DNA from: Bacteroidia bacterium | GTDB lineage: Bacteria; Bacteroidota; Bacteroidia; Flavobacteriales; Flavobacteriaceae | Length of the DNA: 64,000 nt | Reading direction: 5' to 3' | Assembly (NCBI GenBank): GCA_030427585.1 | Contig: JAUIBW010000026.1 | Location: 1-64,000, forward strand | Shown: piece by piece, positions 45,380-54,856 of the stretch | How the letters are laid out: each line of letters begins with the position of its first letter | Numbering within the stretch: position 1 is the first letter of the stretch | Program-made: the position numbers and the translations under genes | The notes under the pieces: generated by a model | What the model was told of the DNA's origin: nothing | What the model saw: the letters and a program-made list of their open reading frames with translations, nothing else | Database searches by the model: none

Positions 45380-46924
45380 TTACCTTACTAATCCTTTTGC
45401 CTTCTCCTTTATTATGTCTGCAACAGGTCTTCCTTCAATATTACTTTCGAGCCACGAAAGAATATCCAGGTACAAAAAAGCTCTTTTTTCGTAAGGATGG
45501 TCTTCATACTGTTTTAATCTTTTATGAAGTTTTCTAAACTCATCTTTAATTTGGTGAGGATAAATATCACCAAGGTTTTTAAGAAATTTGATCATTTCTT
45601 TTTGCACTTCATGCAGATCATTCATTTTTATTAAGAACCGATAGGTTTCTTTTAATTGGGTTTCTAAATGATAATCCATACCAGATTCATAATGAGCTAC
45701 CAAATTTAGTACCCTAGAGAAGCACATCAAATCTTCTCTCATCTTCAAAGATTTATTATTGATAATTTTGGTTAGATATTCAATACATTTTCGATGATTT
45801 GCCATTCCAAAATACAAACAACCAATCTTATAATAAAGTACCATTATATGATGATCGTCTAAACGATTTTTAAATTCTGATATTCCGCTAAGAATTTCTT
45901 CTACCAAATATTCTCCTTCATCAAAACTACCTTCTAAAAAATGAACATTCAATTTATTATTATAAATAAACTGAAAAGATAAAACTTCTATATTATCATC
46001 TTTAGGAAAAGTAAGATCAGTAATCCTATCTTCAAATTCCTGCAAGGTTGATTTTAATTGTGTTCTATCTTTTATGAGATACAAAGACTCTAATAAATAA
46101 TGGTTTCCCCTAAGAAAAAAAACGGGGTTTTGAACAATCATGTTCGGATGCTCATAAAACAGATCCAGCCATTTCTTCGAATATTTATAGCACGATAAAA
46201 AATCCTGAGCAATAAAACTATACCACAGATGAGCTTTATATAGCCAGAGTTTTTCCCTAAACCCTAGCATGTTCCATTCATACTTTGGCAGTTTCTCATT
46301 AAAATAATTAGTAATTTCCTGGTGTTCTTTATCGTTTCTTACATAACCACTTTTAAGCATCAAACCGTATAACTGAAGAGATAAATTAGATAATCTGCTG
46401 GTCAACACATTTTTCATACTCAACATCTTGGCTTCTACCGTTAGTTCGTCTGCCCTACTATTGATACTTCTGGTTATGTATTGTGTTTCTATAATTTTTT
46501 CGAACTCTACGATTTCATAAGCAATATTATGCTCTTCATTTTCCATAGCCAGAGTTTTTGCTTTATCTAATATTTTAAGGCTTTGTTTATAAAGTCCTTT
46601 ATGATATAATATAGAAGCAAAATCTAATTGTTCTCGTATTTGTGATCGTGTATTTTGATGTAATGGGCTTAGTCTTAAGCTAATTAATATTTGTTTATAT
46701 AAATGAGCTTTAAGGTTAGAAAATTGTTGTTTTTTTACAATTCCTTTTGAAACAATAAGATCTTCATCCAGAGTATCGTGTTTATCCAAATGATTAAAAA
46801 GAGCTAGAAATTTAGAATCTGTGTTTACTCCTAATCGTCCTACATATACCTTAAATTGTCGTTTTTCTGATTTAGAAAGTGACTTCACTAAAACAAACAA
46901 TGGATCTTTTTGGTCATTAGTCAT
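45380..46924 (-). CDS. Helical-repeat (TPR-like) cytoplasmic protein
   Basis: A 514-residue protein, largely helical, without signal peptide or membrane segment. The opening DPLFVLVKSLSKSEKRQFKV is a pattern I associate with a conserved Flavobacteriia protein. Repeat-like pairs of helices such as LYHKGLYKQSLKILDKAKTL (about 110-129) suggest TPR-type packing, so a scaffold role is likely. It is divergent from leuA with about 210 bp between. No catalytic motif. Function unknown. Confidence 0.72.
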   Translation of the reverse strand: MTNDQKDPLFVLVKSLSKSEKRQFKVYVGRLGVNTDSKFLALFNHLDKHDTLDEDLIVSKGIVKKQQFSNLKAHLYKQILISLRLSPLHQNTRSQIREQLDFASILYHKGLYKQSLKILDKAKTLAMENEEHNIAYEIVEFEKIIETQYITRSINSRADELTVEAKMLSMKNVLTSRLSNLSLQLYGLMLKSGYVRNDKEHQEITNYFNEKLPKYEWNMLGFREKLWLYKAHLWYSFIAQDFLSCYKYSKKWLDLFYEHPNMIVQNPVFFLRGNHYLLESLYLIKDRTQLKSTLQEFEDRITDLTFPKDDNIEVLSFQFIYNNKLNVHFLEGSFDEGEYLVEEILSGISEFKNRLDDHHIMVLYYKIGCLYFGMANHRKCIEYLTKIINNKSLKMREDLMCFSRVLNLVAHYESGMDYHLETQLKETYRFLIKMNDLHEVQKEMIKFLKNLGDIYPHQIKDEFRKLHKRLKQYEDHPYEKRAFLYLDILSWLESNIEGRPVADIIKEKAKGLVR

Positions 46925-47133
46925 TGTATGAAAATATAATATAATTAACTGATTTAAAGATTATTATGTTTTAATTGAAAGATTTTAGCATTGTAAAATC
47001 AGTAATCAAATACTTCCTTTTTGAATTCCCAAAATATAAATTCGTAATAGATTAAAGAAACATCTTTTAAGAATATTTTAAAATAATGATGTTTTTTATA
47101 GATAACACTAAAAGTTAAATTCACTGTATTTCT

Positions 47134-48306
47134 ATGAGTAATAATAAAGTTCAAATATTCGATACCACATTAAGAGACGGAGAACAGGTCCCTGGGTGTA
47201 AATTAAATACGCAACAGAAACTAGTTATTGCAGAACAACTCGACCTTTTGGGTGTAGATATTATAGAAGCAGGATTCCCTGTTTCGAGCCCAGGAGATTT
47301 TACTTCGGTTAGTGAAATAGCTAAAATCGTAAAAAATGCAACTGTATGTGGATTAACCAGAGCTGTAGAAAAAGATATTAAAGTTGCTGCAGAAGCTTTA
47401 AGTTATGCTAAAAGACCTAGGATTCATACGGGTATAGGTACTTCTGAGTCTCATATTAAATATAAATTTAATTCTACTCAAGATAAGGTTATAGAAAAAG
47501 GAGTTGCCGCGGTTAAATATGCAAAATCCTTTGTAGAGGATGTTGAGTTTTTTGCAGAAGATGCCGGGAGAACTGATAATGAATTTTTAGCTCGTGTATG
47601 CGAAGCTATGATCAAAGCTGGGGCAACCGTGCTTAATATTCCTGATACAACCGGGTATTGTTTGCCAGAAGAATATGGTGCTAAAATTAAATATCTTAAA
47701 GAGAATGTAAAAGGTATAGATAATGTTACTATTTCTTGCCACTGCCATAATGATTTAGGTCTTGCTACTGCAAATTCTATCGCAGGGGCAATTAATGGTG
47801 CCCGACAAATTGAATGTACTATTAACGGTATTGGCGAGCGTGCAGGTAACACATCTCTAGAAGAAGTAGTTATGATCATGAAACAACATCCATACTTAAA
47901 CCTAAATACCGATATTGATTCTAAATTATTATACAGTACCAGTCAAATGGTATCTGATCATATGGGGATGATGGTACAGCCTAATAAAGCAATTGTAGGA
48001 GCTAATGCTTTTGCTCATAGTTCGGGAATACATCAGGATGGGGTGATTAAAAACCGAGAGACTTATGAAATTATTGATCCTGAAGAAGTTGGAGTTACAG
48101 AATCTGCTATTGTACTTACTGCCAGAAGCGGTAGAGCCGCACTAGCCTACAGAGCCAAAAAAGTTGGTTACGAATTATCTAAACTTCAATTAGATGATGT
48201 GTATTCAGAATTTTTGAAATTTGCTGATCGTAAGAAAGAAGTTATTGATGAAGATATTCATCAAATTATGAAAAATACTAATGTAATAGCCGCAATTGTT
48301 GCATAA
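47134..48306 (+). CDS. leuA: 2-isopropylmalate synthase, short form
   Basis: A 390-residue enzyme condensing 2-ketoisovalerate with acetyl-CoA, the first step of leucine synthesis. Visible: [20 protein letters not shown] (metal/substrate site), [27 protein letters not shown] with metal ligands, and [15 protein letters not shown]. It ends after about residue 390, so the C-terminal LeuA dimerisation/leucine-feedback domain of the usual about 510-residue enzymes is absent. Position at the head of leuCDB supports LeuA rather than homocitrate or citramalate synthase. Confidence 0.93.
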   Translation: MSNNKVQIFDTTLRDGEQVPGCKLNTQQKLVIAEQLDLLGVDIIEAGFPVSSPGDFTSVSEIAKIVKNATVCGLTRAVEKDIKVAAEALSYAKRPRIHTGIGTSESHIKYKFNSTQDKVIEKGVAAVKYAKSFVEDVEFFAEDAGRTDNEFLARVCEAMIKAGATVLNIPDTTGYCLPEEYGAKIKYLKENVKGIDNVTISCHCHNDLGLATANSIAGAINGARQIECTINGIGERAGNTSLEEVVMIMKQHPYLNLNTDIDSKLLYSTSQMVSDHMGMMVQPNKAIVGANAFAHSSGIHQDGVIKNRETYEIIDPEEVGVTESAIVLTARSGRAALAYRAKKVGYELSKLQLDDVYSEFLKFADRKKEVIDEDIHQIMKNTNVIAAIVA

Positions 48307-48326
48307 AAATTATAAATTAAGAAAAG

Positions 48327-48359
48327 AGACCTTCAAGGTTTTAAAAACCTTGAAGGTCT
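48327..48359. repeat. Palindromic hairpin between leuA and leuC
   Basis: A near-continuous 16-bp stem AGACCTTCAAGGTTTT (48327-48342) and its complement at 48344-48359, in the 67-bp gap. It may be a partial terminator or mRNA-stabilising element setting the leuA to leuCDB ratio. It resembles the hairpin at 9590-9623. Confidence 0.65.
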
Positions 48360-48373
48360 TAATATAGTAACCT

Positions 48374-49756
48374 ATGAAGAAAACTTTATTTGACAAAGTA
48401 TGGGATGCACATGTAGTCAAAGAGATACAAGATGGCCCACAAATATTATATATTGACAAACATTTAATCCACGAGGTTACTAGTCCACAAGCATTTGGAG
48501 AATTAGAACAACGTGGGATTCCTATTTTAAGACCTGATCAGATTGTAGCTACTGCGGATCATAATACTCCTACAACAGATCAACATCTCCCTGTTAAAGA
48601 TGAGTTATCCAGAAATCAACTCGAGCAGCTTACTAAAAATTGTAAAAAAAATGACATTACACTATATGGCCTTGGTCATAAATATAATGGTATTGTTCAT
48701 GTAATGGCACCAGAGTTAGGGATTACACAACCCGGAATGACTATGGTCTGTGGGGATAGCCATACCTCTACACATGGTGCATTTGGAACTATTGCTTTTG
48801 GTATAGGAACCAGTCAAGTAGCGCAAGTATTTGCCAGTCAGTGTCTACTACTTCAGAAACCAAAAAGCCTTAGAGTAAATGTAAATGGGCAATTAAAACC
48901 AGGTGTATTACCAAAAGATGTAATTTTATATGTAATTGCAAAACTTGGTACTAATGCAGGTACTGGCTATTTTTGTGAATATGCTGGTAATGTATTTGAA
49001 GATATGTCGATGGAAGGCAGAATGACTGTTTGCAATATGAGTATCGAAATGGGTGCCCGAGGAGGAATGATCGCTCCAGATGAAACTACTTTTGAATATA
49101 TCAAAGGAAAAAAATTTGCTCCTACAGGAGCCGAATTCGACAAAAAAGTAGCCTATTGGAAAACACTACCTACAGACAAAGATGCTCTATTTGACAAAGA
49201 GTATCATTTTGATGCGGCAGATATAGAACCTATGATTACTTATGGTACCAATCCAGGAATGGGAATCAAAATATCAGAAAATATACCTGTAGATAATAAT
49301 GCCTCATTCGAAAAATCATTAGTATATATGAATTTTGAAAAAGGGCAGTCATTGGTAAATCAAGAAATTAATTATGTTTTTATAGGAAGCTGCACTAATA
49401 GTAGAATCGAAGATTTTAGAATCGCTGCTAACTATATTAAAGGTAAGAAAAAAGCAAATAATGTAACTGCTTGGTTTGTTCCGGGATCACAACTCGTAGC
49501 ACAGCAGATCGTTGAAGAAGGACTAAAAGATGTTTTTGAAGAAGCAGGATTTCAATTACGACAGCCCGGGTGCTCTGCTTGCCTAGCAATGAACGATGAT
49601 AAAATTCCGGAAGGAGAATATTGCGTATCTACTTCTAATCGAAATTTTGAAGGAAGACAAGGACAAGGTGCGAGAACAATTTTAGCAAGCCCTCTAGTTG
49701 CTGCAGCCACAGCTATAGAAGGAAAAATTATTGACATTACTAAACAATTAAACTAA
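48374..49756 (+). CDS. leuC: 3-isopropylmalate dehydratase, large subunit
   Basis: A 460-residue aconitase-family subunit carrying a [4Fe-4S] cluster. The cluster cysteines are seen in [14 protein letters not shown] (near 343) and [11 protein letters not shown] (near 401-404). Also typical: [15 protein letters not shown] and [13 protein letters not shown]. With LeuD it isomerises 2-isopropylmalate to 3-isopropylmalate. leuD begins 2 nt after its stop, consistent with stoichiometric translation. Length is standard. Confidence 0.98.
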   Translation: MKKTLFDKVWDAHVVKEIQDGPQILYIDKHLIHEVTSPQAFGELEQRGIPILRPDQIVATADHNTPTTDQHLPVKDELSRNQLEQLTKNCKKNDITLYGLGHKYNGIVHVMAPELGITQPGMTMVCGDSHTSTHGAFGTIAFGIGTSQVAQVFASQCLLLQKPKSLRVNVNGQLKPGVLPKDVILYVIAKLGTNAGTGYFCEYAGNVFEDMSMEGRMTVCNMSIEMGARGGMIAPDETTFEYIKGKKFAPTGAEFDKKVAYWKTLPTDKDALFDKEYHFDAADIEPMITYGTNPGMGIKISENIPVDNNASFEKSLVYMNFEKGQSLVNQEINYVFIGSCTNSRIEDFRIAANYIKGKKKANNVTAWFVPGSQLVAQQIVEEGLKDVFEEAGFQLRQPGCSACLAMNDDKIPEGEYCVSTSNRNFEGRQGQGARTILASPLVAAATAIEGKIIDITKQLN

Positions 49757-49758
49757 TT

Positions 49759-50346
49759 ATGGATAAGTTTACTAAACTAACATCCTCTGCTATACCATTA
49801 TCTATAGAAAATGTAGATACAGATCAAATCATTCCTGCACGTTTTTTAAAAGCTACCAGTCGGGAAGGATTTGGAGAAAATTTATTTAGAGATTGGCGCT
49901 TTCATAAAGATGGAAGTATAAATCAGGATTTTGTGCTGAATGATACTACGTATAAAGGTAAAATATTAGTAGCAGGAGATAATTTTGGATGTGGATCTAG
50001 TAGAGAACATGCTGCATGGGCAATTAATGATTATGGATTTAAAGTAGTGGTATCCAGTTTTTTTGCTGATATTTTTAAAGGAAATGCTCTTAATAATGGA
50101 GTATTACCTATTCAAGTAACTCCAGAATATTTACAGGACTTATTTAATGAAATCCAAAAAGATGCCGACACGCAAATTGAAGTAGACCTTGAGGCTCAAA
50201 AAATTACCATTCTCGCTACTGGTTCTTCTTCATCTTTTGAAATTAACTCATATAAAAAGACCTGCCTTATGAATGGCTATGATGATATTGATTTTTTAAT
50301 AAGCAATAAGGCAGAAATAGAAAAATTTGAAAACGAAAGAATATAA
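49759..50346 (+). CDS. leuD: 3-isopropylmalate dehydratase, small subunit
   Basis: A 195-residue swivel-domain partner of Leu[24 protein letters not shown] and [17 protein letters not shown] are the classical LeuD motifs, the latter holding the substrate-binding serine/arginine. Two nucleotides after leuC. The downstream 240-bp gap to leuB contains an inverted repeat and no gene. Confidence 0.97.
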   Translation: MDKFTKLTSSAIPLSIENVDTDQIIPARFLKATSREGFGENLFRDWRFHKDGSINQDFVLNDTTYKGKILVAGDNFGCGSSREHAAWAINDYGFKVVVSSFFADIFKGNALNNGVLPIQVTPEYLQDLFNEIQKDADTQIEVDLEAQKITILATGSSSSFEINSYKKTCLMNGYDDIDFLISNKAEIEKFENERI

Positions 50347-50363
50347 ATATATAAGCCATCTAA

Positions 50364-50425
50364 CTGAGCTTGTCTAAATATCATCAACTATAATTAAAAA
50401 CAAAAAAACACATCGACAAGCTTAG
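50364..50425. repeat. Inverted repeat between leuD and leuB
   Basis: CTGAGCTTGTC (50364-50374) and GACAAGCTTAG (50415-50425) are inverted copies with one mismatch, 40 nt apart. From memory, strings like GACAAGCTCAGTATGACA recur between genes in Flavobacteriaceae, so this is probably a dispersed repeat remnant; no search could be run. The rest of the 50347-50588 gap shows no gene. Confidence 0.5.
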
Positions 50426-50588
50426 TATGACAAAAAGAATAAACTTATAAAATGAACTATGACAATGAAAGTTGATACCAACTGAGATGTTCAATGGCGA
50501 AATTAAAGATTCACGAATACCTTAATTAAAAGTAATCAACAGATGAGTAATTCCTATCTGACAATTAAAAAACAATAAAAAAGAATAG

Positions 50589-51704
50589 ATGAAATTAGAT
50601 ATCGCAGTATTATCAGGAGACGGTATTGGTCCAGAAGTAACCGCACAGGCTATAAAAGCATTAGAGGCAATCGCTCATAACTTTGATCATTCTTTTATCT
50701 TTAAAGAAGGATTAGTAGGTGCTATTGCCATTGATAAAACAGGAAACCCATTACCAGACGAAACATTAGAACTTTGTGCACAAACAGATGCTGTTTTGTT
50801 TGGTGCTATTGGTGCTCCAAAATATGATAACGACCCTAGTGCTAAGGTTCGCCCAGAACAAGGATTATTAAAATTACGAAAAGAACTTGGGCTTTATGCT
50901 AACATTCGCCCGGTAAAAGCATATCCTACCTTAATCGATAAATCACCTCTTAAACGTGAGATTATAGAAGGAACAGATATTTCTATCTATCGTGAATTAA
51001 CAGGTGGTATTTATTTTGGTAAAAAAGAATTAAGCGATGATGGTAACGTTGCTTCTGATCTTTGTGAATATTCTAGAGAAGAAATTGAACGTATTGCACA
51101 TTTGGCATTTAAAGCAGCGCAAAATAGAAGAAAAAAGCTAACCCTGGTAGATAAAGCCAATGTATTGGAATCTTCTCGCTTATGGAGAAAAGTAGTTACC
51201 GAAATTGCTACCGCTTATAATGATGTAACCTTAGATTTTTTATTTGTTGATAATGCTGCAATGCAAATGATACTTAACCCAAGTCAGTTTGATGTAATTC
51301 TTACCGAAAATATGTTTGGCGATATCATTTCTGACGAAGCTAGTGTTATTGGTGGATCTATTGGTCTCTTAGCATCTGCTTCTATAGGAAATACTTGTTG
51401 TATGTTTGAGCCTATACACGGGTCTTATCCACAGGCCACAGGAAAAGGAATAGCTAATCCAATTGCTGCTATACTATCTGCTGCTATGCTATTAGAGCAT
51501 TTTAATTTATTAGGCGAAGCTAATGCAATTAGAGATGCTGTAGAAAAAGCATTAGAATTAAATCTTACAACTTCTGATTTAAACCCTAGCAATCCACTAA
51601 CCACAGAGAAAGTTGGAGATTTTATTGCAGATTATATATTAAACCCAGAAGATTCTAATATCAATTTTGAGAATATACACGTAGGACAATCTACGATTAT
51701 ATAA
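50589..51704 (+). CDS. leuB: 3-isopropylmalate dehydrogenase
   Basis: A 371-residue NAD-dependent beta-decarboxylating dehydrogenase completing leucine synthesis to 2-ketoisocaproate. Motifs: LSGDGIGPEVTAQAIKALEA, LLKLRKELGLYANIRPVK with substrate-binding arginines, YRELTGGIYFG, and the metal site NMFGDIISDEASVIGGSIG. FEPIHGSYPQATGKGIANPI gives NAD specificity rather than NADP. It closes the leuACDB order and is followed by a terminator at 51728. Confidence 0.98.
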   Translation: MKLDIAVLSGDGIGPEVTAQAIKALEAIAHNFDHSFIFKEGLVGAIAIDKTGNPLPDETLELCAQTDAVLFGAIGAPKYDNDPSAKVRPEQGLLKLRKELGLYANIRPVKAYPTLIDKSPLKREIIEGTDISIYRELTGGIYFGKKELSDDGNVASDLCEYSREEIERIAHLAFKAAQNRRKKLTLVDKANVLESSRLWRKVVTEIATAYNDVTLDFLFVDNAAMQMILNPSQFDVILTENMFGDIISDEASVIGGSIGLLASASIGNTCCMFEPIHGSYPQATGKGIANPIAAILSAAMLLEHFNLLGEANAIRDAVEKALELNLTTSDLNPSNPLTTEKVGDFIADYILNPEDSNINFENIHVGQSTII

Positions 51705-51727
51705 TTTTTTAAATAATGATTCTGTTT

Positions 51728-51766
51728 AAAAGCAATCAAAGAGGTGTCTTTGGTTGCTTTTTTCTA
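51728..51766 (+). terminator. Intrinsic terminator of the leu operon
   Basis: A 14-bp stem AAAAGCAATCAAAG / CTTTGGTTGCTTTT (51728-51741, 51748-51761, one G-U pair), 6-nt loop, followed by TTTCTATTTT. It lies 24 nt after leuB. Confidence 0.88.
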
Positions 51767-51909
51767 TTTTAGAATCAACAATAGATATAGCATTACAAAC
51801 GCTTTCTAGTTTTTATAAAATCTTACCCAATAAATCCGGAAGATATAGTAACTTTATGTATTTTAGGACATACTAGAATAAAACTAAGCCTACTTAATAC
51901 ATATAACCA

Positions 51910-52755
51910 ATGAACAGCAAATCTCTTATACTTTTTTTCTTTTTAATAACATGTGCTATTCAGGCACAAGAAATTATCTGTTCTGCAAAAGATAAAGAAA
52001 TCTTTACTACCAGGATTACGACTTTAAAAAAAGAATATACTCCAAAAACTGCTTTTGGAGAAACTCTCGTGTTTGTAGGGAAAGCATTTTTAGGCACTCC
52101 TTATGCAGCCAAAACTTTGGAGGTCGGATCAAAAGAGTCATTGGTGATTAATTTTCAGGGATTAGATTGTACAACTTTTGTAGAGAATGTACTAGTTTTA
52201 AGTCTAATGCTTAAAAATGGTAAAGACGATTTTGACTCTTACACCGATTATCTGGAAAAAATACGTTATAAAAATGGAAAATTAGATGGATACGCCTCGC
52301 GATTACACTATTTCTCTGAGTGGATTACTAATAACGAACAAAAGGGCATTGTAAGGAATATTACAGGGGATATCGGTGGAATGGAAATAGAAAAAGATAT
52401 TAATTTTATGAGTTCACACCGAGAACTTTATCCTTTTCTTAAAGATGATAAAAATTTTAAAGGCATACAACAATCCGAAGTTAATATTAGCCAATCATCG
52501 ATATGTTTTTTACCAAAAGACCAGATTAAAGAACATGAAGCATCGATACTATCTGGTGATATTATCGCATTAACTACTTCGATCAAAGGATTAGATATTA
52601 CCCATACAGGAATTGCCATACGCAAAGAGAATGGACGAATTCATTTATTACATGCATCATCAAAGGGTCAGGTAGAAATCTCTGCACTTCCATTGATTGA
52701 TTATCTTAAAAAAATAAAAAACAATACCGGAATTATTGTTAATCGGGTACTGTAA
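51910..52755 (+). CDS. DUF1460 exported amidase-like protein
   Basis: A 281-residue protein with a signal peptide (1-19, ending CAIQA before QEIICS). The DUF1460 core is an NlpC/P60-like papain fold: KAFLGTPYAAKTLEVG and GLDCTTFVENVLVLSLM carry the catalytic cysteine (about C92), and DITHTGIAIRKENGRIHLLHASS carries the histidine pair. Such proteins are thought to cleave N-acetylmuramoyl-L-alanine bonds or other peptidoglycan bonds in the periplasm. Stands alone after the leu operon terminator. Confidence 0.9.
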   Translation: MNSKSLILFFFLITCAIQAQEIICSAKDKEIFTTRITTLKKEYTPKTAFGETLVFVGKAFLGTPYAAKTLEVGSKESLVINFQGLDCTTFVENVLVLSLMLKNGKDDFDSYTDYLEKIRYKNGKLDGYASRLHYFSEWITNNEQKGIVRNITGDIGGMEIEKDINFMSSHRELYPFLKDDKNFKGIQQSEVNISQSSICFLPKDQIKEHEASILSGDIIALTTSIKGLDITHTGIAIRKENGRIHLLHASSKGQVEISALPLIDYLKKIKNNTGIIVNRVL

Positions 52756-52831
52756 TCTTTTACTAGAGGATCTCCTTAATCTTGTATAACTTAACTCAAA
52801 TTGCTAATTTAGTAGAGTTAAAAAAAAGAAG

Positions 52832-53551
52832 ATGTTATTTCCCAGGACAAACATAGAGCAACAACTAGGTAAACTACGTGATAATGAATTTAACGCCTGT
52901 ACCTGGAAAGAACAAGTATCTACAATTTTCTTTAAAGAAGAGAAACACGAAAATCGAATTCTTAAAAATATAGAGACTTCTTCTTTTGTAATTCAGAATA
53001 CTTTTGACCTCGATCGTATAGAAACCCACAACATATACCATCTGGATCAAATTAAAAAAATTTGTATAACCTACCGATTACGTTTTTTGGATGCTAAATA
53101 TTTTAAAGGAAAGTTGCCGTTATCTGCAATTTCTGCTATTAAAAGTCTTGAAAAAAAACATCAAACCGAACTAAAGGGGTTTAAAATTATTGCTCCATCT
53201 AAATTATTTAAACTAGAAAATGCTGATGATCCCCTACTCTTTGCTCCTATGGGTAATGACTATTTTTATTTAGTGCATAAATGGGGAAATGATTTACATC
53301 CACTACGTAAATTGATGATGTGGTTTTTTAAAAGTTTTGAAAATTTACTCATACTCACTTTTTTAGTAAGTCTTTTACTTACATTTATGGTTCCAGAAGG
53401 TATGTTCACTAAACACAGTACAACATCAACATTTATCATGATTTTATTCTTTATGTTTAAATCGGTAGCGGCTGTGGTGCTGTTTTATGGATTTGCACTT
53501 GGAAAAAACTTTAATACTGCTATATGGGATAGTAAATATTTTAATGCTTAA
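52832..53551 (+). CDS. Membrane protein, unknown, Flavobacteriia type
   Basis: A 239-residue protein with a soluble N-terminal part (1-160) and two membrane helices near 172-190 and 201-225. The soluble part has HNIYHLDQIKKICITYRLRF and LLFAPMGNDYFYLVHKWGND. No known domain recognised. It is followed after 12 nt by the DUF2007 gene and then a small membrane protein, probably one transcript. The C terminus ALGKNFNTAIWDSKYFNA is cytoplasmic or periplasmic depending on topology. Confidence 0.72.
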   Translation: MLFPRTNIEQQLGKLRDNEFNACTWKEQVSTIFFKEEKHENRILKNIETSSFVIQNTFDLDRIETHNIYHLDQIKKICITYRLRFLDAKYFKGKLPLSAISAIKSLEKKHQTELKGFKIIAPSKLFKLENADDPLLFAPMGNDYFYLVHKWGNDLHPLRKLMMWFFKSFENLLILTFLVSLLLTFMVPEGMFTKHSTTSTFIMILFFMFKSVAAVVLFYGFALGKNFNTAIWDSKYFNA

Positions 53552-53563
53552 ATAAATAACATT

Positions 53564-53791
53564 ATGTTTCCTGAAAGTGAATATGAAAGAGTATATACAG
53601 GTAGTTTAATTAATGTTCAGTTTTTACAAACAATATTGCAGGATAAAGGTATTAACTCTATCACCCGGGATGATATGAAATCTGGTATGATGGCAGGTTT
53701 TGGAGGAGGTATTCCCGACCATATTCAACTATTTGTAAAAAAAACCGATGTGAAAAATGCGCTTCCAATCATTAAACAGAGCTTAACCTAA
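53564..53791 (+). CDS. DUF2007 family small protein
   Basis: A 75-residue cytoplasmic protein with the DUF2007 pattern: YERVYTGSLINVQFLQTILQ at the start, GINSITRDDMKSG, then a PDHIQLFVKKTDVKNALPII end. The fold is ACT/GlnB-like, and the family is listed as putative signal-transducing. Located 12 nt after the membrane-protein gene and 4 nt before the next small gene. Confidence 0.86.
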   Translation: MFPESEYERVYTGSLINVQFLQTILQDKGINSITRDDMKSGMMAGFGGGIPDHIQLFVKKTDVKNALPIIKQSLT

Positions 53792-53795
53792 AATT

Positions 53796-53996
53796 ATGGA
53801 AAACGAAGATAAATCACCTCGAAAAACCTGGGACCTGATGATCGGGATTGCCCTTGTCTTATTTGGAGGCCTACGATTATATAATAGATTACAGACCCAG
53901 TCAGAATGGGATTTCAGAGCCATGATAACTGTATTGTTCATTGGTTATGGAGGATATCTAATTTACAAGCATTTTCAAACCCCATCTAAAGATTGA
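53796..53996 (+). CDS. Small two-helix membrane protein
   Basis: A 66-residue protein with two membrane segments (about 12-28 and 41-58) and polar ends (MENEDKSPRKTW and KHFQTPSKD). No known family. It is 4 nt downstream of the DUF2007 gene in what looks like a three-gene transcript. Its last 22 nt overlap the 3' end of the convergent DUF4249 gene. Confidence 0.72.
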   Translation: MENEDKSPRKTWDLMIGIALVLFGGLRLYNRLQTQSEWDFRAMITVLFIGYGGYLIYKHFQTPSKD

Positions 53997-54853
53997 ATTG
54001 GGCCTAGTGTCATCGTTTTTTCTAACAATCGAAACCCTGCAAACACACCATACCCCCCTTCCCCTTCTATATTATTAGGTGGTATAATAGGCTGAAAGAA
54101 AGGGTTTGATGTTTGGTTTTTATTTAAAAAAGAAGCTTTTAAAGTGGTAAAAATAAGCTCGTCTACATTTGCAACTTTTACGGTAATTTCTAAGCTTTCA
54201 TTTGTATTAGAAATGGTTCCATTAGCAGATATGCCCAATCCATCTCCATTTACATCTGTAGCAAATCTTTCAATATCAAAATTTACAACAGAGCGGTTTT
54301 CTTCTGTACTATTGGTCACATTAAATAATGCTCCTACGATATAAAAATTATTTTCTCCTTTTATATCATCAAAACTTACATTAAGATTCTCTACGACAGC
54401 ACCATCTACAGCTCTAAACCCAATAGCGGCCGATACGTTTTCTGTTTTCGCAACAGGAATTACACAAGTCGCTTTAAATTCTTTTCCTTCTGCCAAGACA
54501 TTTAGGGTATACCTTTTTTCCGGTTCTATCGAGAATTCACCAGATGCTATCTGGTATAATTTACTATCGCTAGAATACTTTAATTCTATCTCTTCTTGGT
54601 TTTCATTTTTGATCACTACTAGTGCATCTTTAATAATTAAAGTATTTACAAAATCTGCTTGTTCGAGCTGTAAAGGTTTATCAAACACAGATATTGTTTT
54701 AGAGACTTCAACTTTGATCATTTCTTCTTCCGGAGATAAAAAACCATTTATCAAAACTAACTGCTCCCCTTCTGGTCTATTTCTTATCTCTTCTTTTAGA
54801 TCATCGCAACCTATAACGATAAAACCTATAATTAATAAAATGTACGGTTTCAT
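53975..54853 (-). CDS. DUF4249 lipoprotein, copy 2
   Basis: A 292-residue lipoprotein (MKPYILLIIGFIVIGC, Cys16). DUF4249 proteins of Bacteroidota are found beside TonB-dependent receptors and probably serve as surface-exposed ligand-binding partners. Typical parts: LVLINGFLSPEEEMIKVEVS, LNVLAEGKEFKATCVIPVAK and the ending NIEGEGGYGVFAGFRLLEK. It is 3 nt downstream of the larger TonB receptor and is a paralogue of the protein at 58600-59463. The end overlaps the convergent small gene by 22 nt. Confidence 0.9.
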   Translation of the reverse strand: MKPYILLIIGFIVIGCDDLKEEIRNRPEGEQLVLINGFLSPEEEMIKVEVSKTISVFDKPLQLEQADFVNTLIIKDALVVIKNENQEEIELKYSSDSKLYQIASGEFSIEPEKRYTLNVLAEGKEFKATCVIPVAKTENVSAAIGFRAVDGAVVENLNVSFDDIKGENNFYIVGALFNVTNSTEENRSVVNFDIERFATDVNGDGLGISANGTISNTNESLEITVKVANVDELIFTTLKASFLNKNQTSNPFFQPIIPPNNIEGEGGYGVFAGFRLLEKTMTLGPIQSLDGV

Positions 54854-54856
54854 ATA

